From: Actinobacteria bacterium IMCC26207
Lineage (GTDB): Bacteria; Actinomycetota; Acidimicrobiia; Acidimicrobiales; Microtrichaceae
Length of the DNA: 64,000 nucleotides
Assembly (NCBI GenBank): GCA_001025035.1
Contig: LCZK01000004.1
Coordinates: 124,001-188,000, forward strand
Direction: 5' to 3'
This document shows, in pieces, positions 45,468 to 52,264 of this stretch. How positions within the stretch are numbered: the first letter of the stretch is position 1; every line of letters begins with the position of its first letter. A program made the position numbers and the translations under genes. The notes under the pieces are model-generated. The model was not told the origin of the DNA. It worked only from the letters and a program-made list of their open reading frames with translations, and did not search any database.

Positions 45468-45989
45468 CTAGCGGAGCAGATCGTCTACGGATGCACCGCT
45501 TCGATAACGCCCAATCAACTCATCTTGGACGCGATCAATGCGATCGTGCATCTCGTGGCGCAACTTCGACACAGATTTCTCGAGTTCACTAATCCCAAGT
45601 GCAGCTTGGGTCAGCCTCTCCGCGGGAAGCGCCGTCAACTGACCCAGTTCAGATGGAGTGAGGATCTCATCTAGCTCAAGGACAATCTCATCTGCCCACT
45701 CCGGCGGTTCAACATCTCGGACGGGCCGCGGCAACCCGGGACCGCGAGAATGCGCCGCAAGCGCATCAGGAAGTCGCTCAAGCACGTCGTTGTCCATCAC
45801 TCCCTGAGTACGACGATCAAGTTCAACTGTCACCGTGTCGAGTCGGCCCTGAACAATTCGCCTGGCGTAAGAGAGTCCGTTTTCTAGGTTTTGATAGTGA
45901 TCGCGAATTTCACGGAGTTCGGGCAGCGAGCATCCATCTAGGTTCTCTGGCTCAGAGATCGTGATGAGTTTGTTCAGATCGAATCGCAA
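45468..45989 (-). CDS. RsiG-like c-di-GMP-binding anti-sigma protein (AmfC family)
   Basis: A 173-residue helical protein. It carries an exact copy of the published RsiG c-di-GMP motif E-x3-S-x2-R-x3-Q-x3-D, at E36, S40, R43, Q47 and D51 (LENGLSYARRIVQGRLD). A second helix has a degenerate copy in the same register (E135, S139, K142, E146, R150). The C-terminus HDRIDRVQDELIGRYRSGAS is also typical. RsiG holds the sporulation sigma factor WhiG inactive when c-di-GMP is high. I chose TTG 45989, which has AAGG seven bases upstream; GTG 46055 would add 22 unlikely residues. No WhiG is in the window. Confidence 0.8.
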   Translation of the reverse strand: MRFDLNKLITISEPENLDGCSLPELREIRDHYQNLENGLSYARRIVQGRLDTVTVELDRRTQGVMDNDVLERLPDALAAHSRGPGLPRPVRDVEPPEWADEIVLELDEILTPSELGQLTALPAERLTQAALGISELEKSVSKLRHEMHDRIDRVQDELIGRYRSGASVDDLLR

Positions 45990-46061
45990 GTGGCGGCCTT
46001 GTCTGTAGTTCGAATGAATGGTGGGGGCGCAGTTGTGGGCTGAGAATGACCTCACGCCTTC

Positions 46062-46094
46062 GTAACACTAGGACCTCGGTAACACTAGGGCCTC
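46062..46094. repeat. Two tandem 16-bp direct repeats upstream of the RsiG-like gene
   Basis: GTAACACTAGGACCTC (46062-46077) and GTAACACTAGGGCCTC (46079-46094) differ at one base, with a 17-bp period. They lie between the CdsA-like stop and the RsiG-like start. A 17-bp period is not a helical turn multiple, so two proteins would sit on partly different faces. They may be a binding site or a small duplication. Confidence 0.45.
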
Positions 46095-46112
46095 TAGGAT
46101 TTGCAGAACGGA

Positions 46113-47114
46113 TCAACCCGGCAAGAGCCAGACGCACCCCAAGAACACAGGCGCTGCCAACAGGTATGCATCGATTCTGCGAAGTGCCGGGGCACGGGAG
46201 TCCGCAGCGGGTAAGAAGGATGACCCCAACCACTGACCTAGTGGGCAGGCAAGGCAGATTGCTACTCCTGCGATCCATGCCGAGGCAGTGCTAAACGGTG
46301 GAGGGTGAAAAGTCGCGATAGTAAAGGTCACTCCCAACACGCCGAGCATTCCTGCGACTGGACCCTCCCAACGACTGCTCGCATCTGCGCCAAGCAAGAA
46401 GGATCCTGCGTCATACAAGCTGACGGCGAGTACTAGAAACAGCCCCGCCCATAATCCTGCACGCACTGCAAGAACTACAGAGATTGCCGCCAACGCCGGC
46501 AGCACAATGCCGATCACGGTTGGCGCAGCAGTTGAAGGCTGCAGACCAAACACCAGATGCGCCAAGATTGCGAGAAGCGGGAGAACTATGAGCGCAGCAC
46601 CCGCGAGGCCCGTGCTGTAAGCCGCCGCAATCGGCATCAGAGCGGCACCCGCAGCAGCAACCAAGCGAAACAATCCGCCCGAACTCAAACGATGCCGTGC
46701 GTCCTGTGGATCCTCAGGAATCGCATGTTCTGCTTGGTCACGCTGCCAAGCTGCAACAATCTGATACCCGGCTGCAGCTGAAACGACTGCCCAAACAGCA
46801 GCGGTCCACACGCGACCGCTCGTCGCTGCGGCAAGCACAAGGAAGAACCAAAAAACCCCAAGGCGAATTCGCGGGCCACGGGTCTCGGGGGTAACCAGTA
46901 GCAGCGCCAGCCGGTCGGCCAAGCGGGGTCCGGCCTCGGCTTGATCTTGCGTAGGTTCAGCCGCATCCACTTCAGGCGCTGGCGGCGTCTCCTCAGTTGC
47001 CCGTTGAGCCGCCCTCTTGGGGCGAACCACGGGAGCGACAACCACGAGTTGGTTCTCTTTGGTGGATGGTTCAGTGGTCACCACAGAAACCCCCACTTGG
47101 GTGGGCAGGTTCAT
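46113..47114 (-). CDS. Divergent CdsA-like membrane protein
   Basis: A 333-residue protein with a charged N-terminal region of about 75 residues and about eight transmembrane helices. The last third aligns by eye with phosphatidate cytidylyltransferase: SLYDAGSFLLGADASSRWEG where CdsA has its SDTGAY-KKTWEG core, and RRIDAYLLAAPVFLG where CdsA has DRLDSLLVAAP. The conserved lysine-aspartate and GHGG residues of the CdsA signature are missing, so catalysis is doubtful. Start ATG 47114 has GGAG eight bases upstream; TTG 47144 is the outer limit. It may be a paralogue with a lost or new activity. Confidence 0.55.
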   Translation of the reverse strand: MNLPTQVGVSVVTTEPSTKENQLVVVAPVVRPKRAAQRATEETPPAPEVDAAEPTQDQAEAGPRLADRLALLLVTPETRGPRIRLGVFWFFLVLAAATSGRVWTAAVWAVVSAAAGYQIVAAWQRDQAEHAIPEDPQDARHRLSSGGLFRLVAAAGAALMPIAAAYSTGLAGAALIVLPLLAILAHLVFGLQPSTAAPTVIGIVLPALAAISVVLAVRAGLWAGLFLVLAVSLYDAGSFLLGADASSRWEGPVAGMLGVLGVTFTIATFHPPPFSTASAWIAGVAICLACPLGQWLGSSFLPAADSRAPALRRIDAYLLAAPVFLGCVWLLPG

Positions 47115-47233
47115 CCTCGGGTCTCCAGCAGACGCGGGCAACAAAAAGTCACTGTTGAATTGTAGTCAGCAGGGGCTGAGATTCCCCAACGCGAAGGCAG
47201 AACAACTCCGGATCCACTGGTAGCTTCACCCCT

Positions 47234-47818
47234 GTGACCAGCCTGCTTCTTGTGCGACATGGACAATCCGTATGGAATGCCGACGGCCGTTGGCAAGGCC
47301 AAGAGAACCCTCCTCTGACCGAGTTGGGCCGAGAACAAGCCCGCCTTGCTTCTCATGGAGTCGGTGCCGTTGACGCTATTTATTGCTCACCCCTAGACCG
47401 CGCAGCCACGACAGCGATGATTATCGCTGAGCAGATCGGAGTCGGTCCGATTCTGTTGCTACCTGGGCTCATGGAACGTCATGCGGGCGAGTGGCAAGGA
47501 TTGACACGAGACGAGATTGAAGAGCAATACCCGGGGTATCTCGATGCTGGAACGCGCCCACCGGGTTGGGAGGATGACGACGAAGTAGAGGCCCGTGTCA
47601 TGGCGGCCTTGGACGAGATTGCTGAGCAGCACCCCGATGGGCATGTGCTCGCCGTGGCCCACGCTGGGGTGATTTTTGCAGTTGAGCGCATCATCGGGGC
47701 CGAATGGGAGCGCCTAGCTAACTTGGGCGGCCGCTGGCTTGAACACGCCAATGGCACCTGGACCATCGGCAATCGAATTCACCTACTGATCGACGAGACC
47801 ATTCCCGATCAAATCTGA
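47234..47818 (+). CDS. Histidine phosphatase family protein (phosphoglycerate mutase-like)
   Basis: A 194-residue protein with the phosphohistidine motif LLLVRHGQSVWNADGRWQG at the N-terminus (H9 is the nucleophile), LTELGREQA, the acid in ERHAGEWQG, and the second histidine in VLAVAHAGVIFAVER. Such enzymes remove phosphate from small molecules or cofactors; the substrate is unknown. The GTG start follows TAGCTT by seven bases, a probable leaderless promoter. Its 3' end overlaps the next, convergent gene by 10 bp. Confidence 0.9.
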   Translation: MTSLLLVRHGQSVWNADGRWQGQENPPLTELGREQARLASHGVGAVDAIYCSPLDRAATTAMIIAEQIGVGPILLLPGLMERHAGEWQGLTRDEIEEQYPGYLDAGTRPPGWEDDDEVEARVMAALDEIAEQHPDGHVLAVAHAGVIFAVERIIGAEWERLANLGGRWLEHANGTWTIGNRIHLLIDETIPDQI

Positions 47819-48114
47819 TCTGAAGTTGCTGCCGAAGCGAACCGGTCCTGCGGAACCGCAGTCGCAATCTGCGAAGCCGCAGAATCCCCAAGCGAACCAT
47901 CCGTTGAGATCTGCTCAAGCGTGGTAATCGCCTGCTCCACTGCTGCAAGATCAGCTTCGAGCTGATCGAGCGCTGCGAGTTCATCCTGGTCCGCTGCCAA
48001 ATCTGGTGCGCTTGGTACATCTGGTGCGGTTGGTACATCTGCAGCACCGGTTACGTCTGCCGCAGTTAGGTCTGCAGATGTTGAATCCGTGGTGGGTTGG
48101 CCGATGTTCTCCAT
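47809..48114 (-). CDS. Small acidic coiled-coil hypothetical protein
   Basis: A 101-residue protein of unknown function. The first half is Ala/Asp/Pro/Thr-rich with short repeats (ADVTGAADVPTAPDVPSAPD). The centre is one long helix (DQLEADLAAVEQAITTLEQI), probably a coiled coil, and the C-terminus is Ser/Ala-rich. Short proteins of this layout occur in actinobacteria, but I cannot name a family. It is convergent with the histidine phosphatase. Confidence 0.5.
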   Translation of the reverse strand: MENIGQPTTDSTSADLTAADVTGAADVPTAPDVPSAPDLAADQDELAALDQLEADLAAVEQAITTLEQISTDGSLGDSAASQIATAVPQDRFASAATSDQI

Positions 48115-48228
48115 GGTATTCAGAGACTACTAGTCAGCACTCCGACCGCGAATCCTTGGCCTGCCAAAGCATGTCGCCCTTGGCAGTGCCGATACGCTCC
48201 ACGATTGCGTGTTTGTCACCCTGTTCAT

Positions 48229-48258
48229 CCAACGATTACACAACCAACGATTCGTTGG
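48229..48258. promoter_or_regulatory. Palindromic operator-like site upstream of the gene at 48293
   Basis: CCAACGA-T-TCGTTGG (48244-48258) is a perfect 7-bp inverted repeat around one base. Its left half is repeated upstream as CCAACGATT (48229-48237). A possible promoter TTGTCA (48213-48218) with TTACAC (48236-48241) at 17 bp overlaps it. This makes the start of the following frame more likely at 48293 than at 48209. Confidence 0.45.
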
Positions 48259-48292
48259 CACTGCTCATCACCCGCCAGCCCTACTCGGGCAG

Positions 48293-48694
48293 GTGCAGGG
48301 AGAAACCCTTGGCCGAGCACTGTTGATTGCCGTGGTTCTGATTACCCCCTATGTGATTTACAAGATGCGCCAGGTTCGCGCTGTCCGCCGAGCCCATGAC
48401 GCAGCAGTCGCTGCGGATGCTGCTGCATTGAAGGCGGGGGACCTCACTCCCCTGCCGGCACTGGAAGATGTGATCCGAGACATCTCGTATGTGGTGACCG
48501 AGGCCAAGGCGAACGGCGGCGCAATTTTGGTCATCCCGGCGCAAGTCACGGTGAGTCACCGAGAGGCCAGCGATCAGATCGTGGACCTGTTAGTCAACGA
48601 CGCACTACGCCGGTCAGGCCTTGTTATCGCCGGCCAAGAGGTCACACCCGAGGGCCGCCTGCTGCATTGCGTGCTGGCTAGTCCCGAGGCGTGA
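48293..48694 (+). CDS. Hypothetical protein with one membrane helix
   Basis: A 133-residue protein of unknown function if it starts at GTG 48293; the frame is open to GTG 48209. A hydrophobic helix (about residues 8-22, RALLIAVVLITPYVIYKM) is followed by a basic, Ala-rich helix and a mixed alpha/beta domain of about 80 residues (GGAILVIPAQVTVSHREASD). No motif is recognised. Confidence 0.55.
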   Translation: MQGETLGRALLIAVVLITPYVIYKMRQVRAVRRAHDAAVAADAAALKAGDLTPLPALEDVIRDISYVVTEAKANGGAILVIPAQVTVSHREASDQIVDLLVNDALRRSGLVIAGQEVTPEGRLLHCVLASPEA

Positions 48695-48806
48695 AACGGG
48701 TTGACCGAGGCCTGTACTCTTTGCTGAGCAGCCGTACGTTTGTGCCGCAATAATCCTTTTCCTCTGCAGTCATAGTCCGAGACGCAATCCAAGATGGGTG
48801 ATCCAT

Positions 48807-49115
48807 ATGCATGCAACAGCCACCATGCAACCAACAATTATCGAGCCCGGTGGTGCAACGACCACCGTGACAGAGGAACGACTCGAGACCGAGGACGGAC
48901 CTGTTGCGCATATCGTCAAGACCAAGCGCAACGAAGACGCCGCCGCCAAGGTGCTTGCTGCTCGTGTTGAAGGAACCCCGCTTGAGGCACTGTGCGGCCA
49001 CGTCTGGGTGCCATCACGTGACCCCAAGCAGTTGCCTGTGTGCCAAAAGTGCAAGGACATTTATCAGATGTACAAAGGCATGAACGACGGGCTCGACGAC
49101 ACCCCAAAGATGTAG
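48807..49115 (+). CDS. DUF3039 family protein
   Basis: A 102-residue protein matching the actinobacterial DUF3039 family of unknown function. Conserved parts are VTEERLETEDGPVAHIVK and the zinc-ribbon-like end EALCGHVWVPSRDPKQLPVC followed by QKCKDIY. Cysteines in LCG and CQKC could bind a metal. Start ATG 48807; GTG 48798 and ATG 48825 are also in frame. A degenerate copy of the last 45 bases of this gene occurs at 49744. Confidence 0.85.
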   Translation: MHATATMQPTIIEPGGATTTVTEERLETEDGPVAHIVKTKRNEDAAAKVLAARVEGTPLEALCGHVWVPSRDPKQLPVCQKCKDIYQMYKGMNDGLDDTPKM

Positions 49116-49130
49116 CTGAAAACAGCTACA
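49111..49130. terminator. Hairpin between the convergent DUF3039 and lipoprotein genes
   Basis: TGTAGCTG-AAAA-CAGCTACA is a perfect 8-bp stem with a tetraloop that starts inside the DUF3039 stop codon and ends ten bases before the convergent lipoprotein stop. It could stop transcription from both sides, although the U-tract is missing. Confidence 0.55.
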
Positions 49131-49139
49131 CATAGCCGA

Positions 49140-49631
49140 TCAGGCTGGCGGAGTTCCAGCGTCTGCGAACAAGACGCCCTTCCATGTGCCACCCTCGTCG
49201 ACGAACACATTGACCCGCTGTGTCGCTGTCGCCGCAGGTGCGCCCTCGACGTCAACCTTGCCGGTATAGGTCACGACCATCTGCCCCGGTGTCTGGGTCA
49301 CCTTGACGTCGGCCGTGGTCGAACTAGTGAAGCAGGTGTCGGCTAGGACCGTCAGCACGGCGGCCTTGTCCTTGACGCCCGTCGATGTAACCGACACAAA
49401 CGAGTCGTCGAGCAGGGCATCGTACGCCTCGGCATCCCTCGAACTGCAGGTCAGGTGGCCGTAGTAGTCCTTGATTAGGCCTTCGCCTACCGACTGGGCC
49501 TCGGCCGCCGGCAGCGTCGTGGCGCTTGCAGGGACCGTGGTCGACGTCGACGCAGAGTCGTCCTTCGTGCAGGCAACACCGGTGAACATCACAACGACGG
49601 CAAGTGCGGCGAGGGCGGAACGCTTCATCAT
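49140..49631 (-). CDS. Putative secreted lipoprotein with SnoaL/DUF4440-like domain
   Basis: A 163-residue exported protein. The N-terminus is a lipoprotein signal (MMKRSALAALAVVVMFTGVAC, cysteine at residue 21, with a less usual glycine at -3), followed by a Thr/Ser/Ala linker. The rest looks like the cone-shaped SnoaL/NTF2-like fold (GLIKDYYGHLTCSSRDAEAY, then VNVFVDEGGTWKGVLF). Start ATG 49631 has AGGAG eight bases upstream. The gene is flanked by two copies of the DUF3039 gene tail and looks GC-richer than its surroundings, so it was probably inserted here. Confidence 0.7.
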   Translation of the reverse strand: MMKRSALAALAVVVMFTGVACTKDDSASTSTTVPASATTLPAAEAQSVGEGLIKDYYGHLTCSSRDAEAYDALLDDSFVSVTSTGVKDKAAVLTVLADTCFTSSTTADVKVTQTPGQMVVTYTGKVDVEGAPAATATQRVNVFVDEGGTWKGVLFADAGTPPA

Positions 49632-49743
49632 GACAATGTCTCCTAGGATTTTGCTGGCGAGGAGCGGCCACGGTGTACCGAATCGTCGATCACTTGAATC
49701 TCCGGTGTGTGGCTCGAGACCGCTATGGGAAACCTTACACAGT

Positions 49744-49787
49744 CACAAGGGCATGAACGGCGGGCTGGACGACACCCCCAGATGTAG
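49744..49787 (+). repeat. Degenerate second copy of the DUF3039 gene 3' end
   Basis: These 44 bases align with 49071-49115, the last 45 bases of the DUF3039 gene, with four substitutions before a one-base deletion near the stop codon that breaks the frame. No similarity is evident further upstream. The two copies flank the lipoprotein gene, so this is a junction scar of an insertion or an allelic replacement from a related strain. Confidence 0.75.
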
Positions 49788-49804
49788 CGGGCAGGTCTGC
49801 ACTA

Positions 49805-49857
49805 CGCGTCTGGAGCGGTTTTTCGACACATACTGTCGAAAAAGCGCTCCAGACGCG
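49805..49857. repeat. 24-bp near-perfect inverted repeat
   Basis: Arms 49805-49828 and 49834-49857 are complementary at 23 of 24 positions (mismatch 49818/49844) around the loop CATAC. Outer parts are GC-rich (GCGTCTGGAGCG) and inner parts contain TTTTTCGACA/TGTCGAAAAA. It lies 28 bp beyond the stop of the minus-strand thiolase-like gene and just after the DUF3039 remnant. It may act as a bidirectional terminator, but its length and symmetry also suit a small mobile palindromic repeat. Confidence 0.7.
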
Positions 49858-49885
49858 GCTCGGCCGGTCGCGTATCGGTCGCGGG

Positions 49886-51430
49886 TCAGTCGGCAAACTC
49901 GCAGGAACTGCCGGTTACGATCACCTGCCGGCCGATCAGTTCAGCAGTCACTCCCTCTGCGAGCAGTTCGGAGTCGGTACTGGTACCAATCCAGCGTCGC
50001 CCATCGGCAAGGTCAGCAATCACAAATGCCGAGGAGGGATCGGTCCCGGCGTAGGTCACCGTGTAGGAGGCAATGCTTGCAAGACCCGAACCCTGATTGG
50101 TGACCTCTCGAACAGCCGTGGCCGCAGCGGCCTGGGCCCCTAGGTCTGCGATCAGGACCTCCCCCGGCTCCGTTGACCACACAGCCAAGGCTGGCTTGGT
50201 CAACAGGCCCGACACTGTGGTCACTAGGCCAAGCGAACCCGGATCCTGGCGCAGTTGATCCACCATTGCGGCGGTGGCCTGATAGGTGAAGTTGTTGAAC
50301 GGTCCGCCCGCAAAAGCCATGCCGCCAGTCAGCGTCGGAGCTTGGTCTTGAGCCAAGCCAAGTTCTCGTTGCTGCACCCGAACTGCTGCTGGGAAGCAGC
50401 TATATACCTCGGCGTATTTCACCTGATTGAGCGCTTGCTGCAGGTGCGCCGCTGCAGCATCGCCGAGCACCTTCATCGCTGGCCAGCGGCCGATCTCTGC
50501 TCGTTTGGTCAGCGAGACCGACAACGAAGATTCCAGCGCTACTCGAGGAAAGACCCATTGATCGGTTGGCACGCCAAGTTCTCGGGCAAGGCCGACTGAG
50601 CACAAGACCATGGCTGCTGCCTGATCCACCGCCCACTGCGTGCTGTGCCACTTGGCGTAGGGGAAGGCCAGGGGCCGGTTGCCCGGGCCTGCAACGCGCA
50701 AAAACTCCGCTGAACGAGGAGTGCCAAAGGCAGCATCCGGGTTGAGCGATGCAACCTGATTGAACTGCTGCCACAGCGAGGCAATCGAATCAAGGTGATC
50801 GGGCACCGACTGCCCTTCGCAATATCTGAGTGCTGCATCGATGCAGGCGTACTGCTCCACGGCCGACCAGATTCCGGCAGCGATTTCGGCCTCGGCCATG
50901 ATCTCGCCTTCGGGCGTCCAACGTTCATCGGGCGCGCCCCCATCAAGCGCGCCCCCATCGAGCGCTGCCACATCTGCACTCGTGCCGGGGACAATCCCGC
51001 CCGCACGCTCGATGCTGAGCTGAGTGGCTTTGGCCTCGCCGCCCACAATCAGGGCTGCTTGCATCTGCCCTGATTGAATACCTAACAAAGCCGCCCGGAT
51101 CGGAGCATGTTGAGGCACGCCAATTTCAACGCGAACCGTACGTGCTGACTCACAGCCCAAGCGTGTTGCAATCGCCCTGGCCGGGTTCTCGAACTTCCAA
51201 TCCCCCTCGGGAACTGCCACCAGAGAAACGTTCCGCAGCAGTTGCGCAAGCCGGCTAGTCGACACTGCTTGACCAAGTGCCGAGCGAGCAGCCAATTCCA
51301 TCATCCTCAGGGCGTCGATCACCTCCGTGCCAGCAGGTTGAGAGGACTCCGGGCTGACTCGGTGATGCGCCGTTCCGACCGCAATCAGCACCGGCGTGCG
51401 CTCATCAAGCTGGCCAAATCCTGAACTCAT
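49886..51430 (-). CDS. Thiolase-superfamily protein (acetyl-CoA acetyltransferase-like)
   Basis: A 514-residue thiolase-fold protein of the type annotated as acetyl-CoA acetyltransferase in actinobacteria. Visible are the N-terminal strand RTPVLIAVGTAHHR, the segment before the active-site helix (VEIGVPQHAPIRAALLGIQS), the glycine-rich GGEAKAT loop, GGMAFAGGPFNN near the second active site, and a C-terminal extra domain of about 70 residues (SYTVTYAGTDPSSAFVIADL). The nucleophilic cysteine expected before the SG of the helix is not present, so it may be a non-condensing or SCP2-type lipid-binding relative. Confidence 0.75.
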   Translation of the reverse strand: MSSGFGQLDERTPVLIAVGTAHHRVSPESSQPAGTEVIDALRMMELAARSALGQAVSTSRLAQLLRNVSLVAVPEGDWKFENPARAIATRLGCESARTVRVEIGVPQHAPIRAALLGIQSGQMQAALIVGGEAKATQLSIERAGGIVPGTSADVAALDGGALDGGAPDERWTPEGEIMAEAEIAAGIWSAVEQYACIDAALRYCEGQSVPDHLDSIASLWQQFNQVASLNPDAAFGTPRSAEFLRVAGPGNRPLAFPYAKWHSTQWAVDQAAAMVLCSVGLARELGVPTDQWVFPRVALESSLSVSLTKRAEIGRWPAMKVLGDAAAAHLQQALNQVKYAEVYSCFPAAVRVQQRELGLAQDQAPTLTGGMAFAGGPFNNFTYQATAAMVDQLRQDPGSLGLVTTVSGLLTKPALAVWSTEPGEVLIADLGAQAAAATAVREVTNQGSGLASIASYTVTYAGTDPSSAFVIADLADGRRWIGTSTDSELLAEGVTAELIGRQVIVTGSSCEFAD

Positions 51431-51462
51431 AATTTTGGAACCGTACAGTAGGTTTCGTAGTT

Positions 51463-52149
51463 ATGGCAGATATTGAATTCTTCTTTGACCCATTGTGCCC
51501 CTGGGCTTGGATCACCAGCCGGTGGGTCGTTGAGGTAGCCGAACAACGCGACCTTTCAGTCGACTGGAGATTTATCTCACTCGCCATGATCAACGAGGTA
51601 CGCCTGAACGCAACCCCAGAACAGGCCGCTGAGCTAGGAATTGAACCGGTTCGCCCGGGCTTTCAAGCCGTGGCAGCGGCAGGAGCCTCGTTACTCCGAG
51701 TCGCTGCTGCGATTCGACAAGAGTCCGGGAACGAGGCCGTGGGCGATTTCTACACCATCTGCGGAAACATGCTGCATAAAGAGGGACGTTCAGCAGAATT
51801 CTGGTCGACTGATGGAACCAGCGACCCAACCCAAGTGGTCAACGAGATTCTCGCTGCAGCCAATGTGTCCCCAGAGAGTGCAGCAGCGGCAACCCAAGCC
51901 GAATTTGATGTTGTGGTGCGAGCCGAAAGTGATCTTGCATTTGAGCGAACTGGCAAGGACGTGGGCACTCCCATCATCACCTTTGATACGACTCGGCCGA
52001 ATGAGGCAACCCTGTTTGGGCCCGTGATCAATCGGATTCCTCGGGGAGAAGAGGCGCTACAACTCTGGGACGCAATGTGGATTGTGGCCCGGACGCCAGG
52101 GCTGGCCGAGTTCAAACGGTCGCTTCGAGGCGCTCCAAACTTTGACTAG
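51463..52149 (+). CDS. DsbA-family protein resembling mycothiol-dependent reductase Rv2466c, monothiol variant
   Basis: A 228-residue thioredoxin-fold protein with an inserted helical domain, similar in layout to the FrnE/2-hydroxychromene isomerase group and to mycobacterial Rv2466c. The active site reads DPLCPWAWITSRW: C12 is present, but the second cysteine of the usual CPWC is alanine (A15). The cis-proline strand is GTPIITF at about residue 168. Loss of the resolving cysteine points to a mechanism using an external thiol such as mycothiol, which fits the mshA gene in this window. Confidence 0.8.
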   Translation: MADIEFFFDPLCPWAWITSRWVVEVAEQRDLSVDWRFISLAMINEVRLNATPEQAAELGIEPVRPGFQAVAAAGASLLRVAAAIRQESGNEAVGDFYTICGNMLHKEGRSAEFWSTDGTSDPTQVVNEILAAANVSPESAAAATQAEFDVVVRAESDLAFERTGKDVGTPIITFDTTRPNEATLFGPVINRIPRGEEALQLWDAMWIVARTPGLAEFKRSLRGAPNFD

Positions 52150-52264
52150 CTCAACTCTTGCCCTTGACCCGAACGCTTGATCGTGGCAACTGCTTCGTCC
52201 AACAGGAGTCGTTGCGGAACTGAGTACGCTGAGGGGCTATGTGGCATCAGCGGGAGCTAACAAA

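Noticed and set aside
45870-45900. A second intact c-di-GMP motif in the RsiG-like protein
   Set aside because: Only one exact motif exists; the other copy keeps the glutamate and serine but has Lys, Glu and Arg at the remaining three positions.
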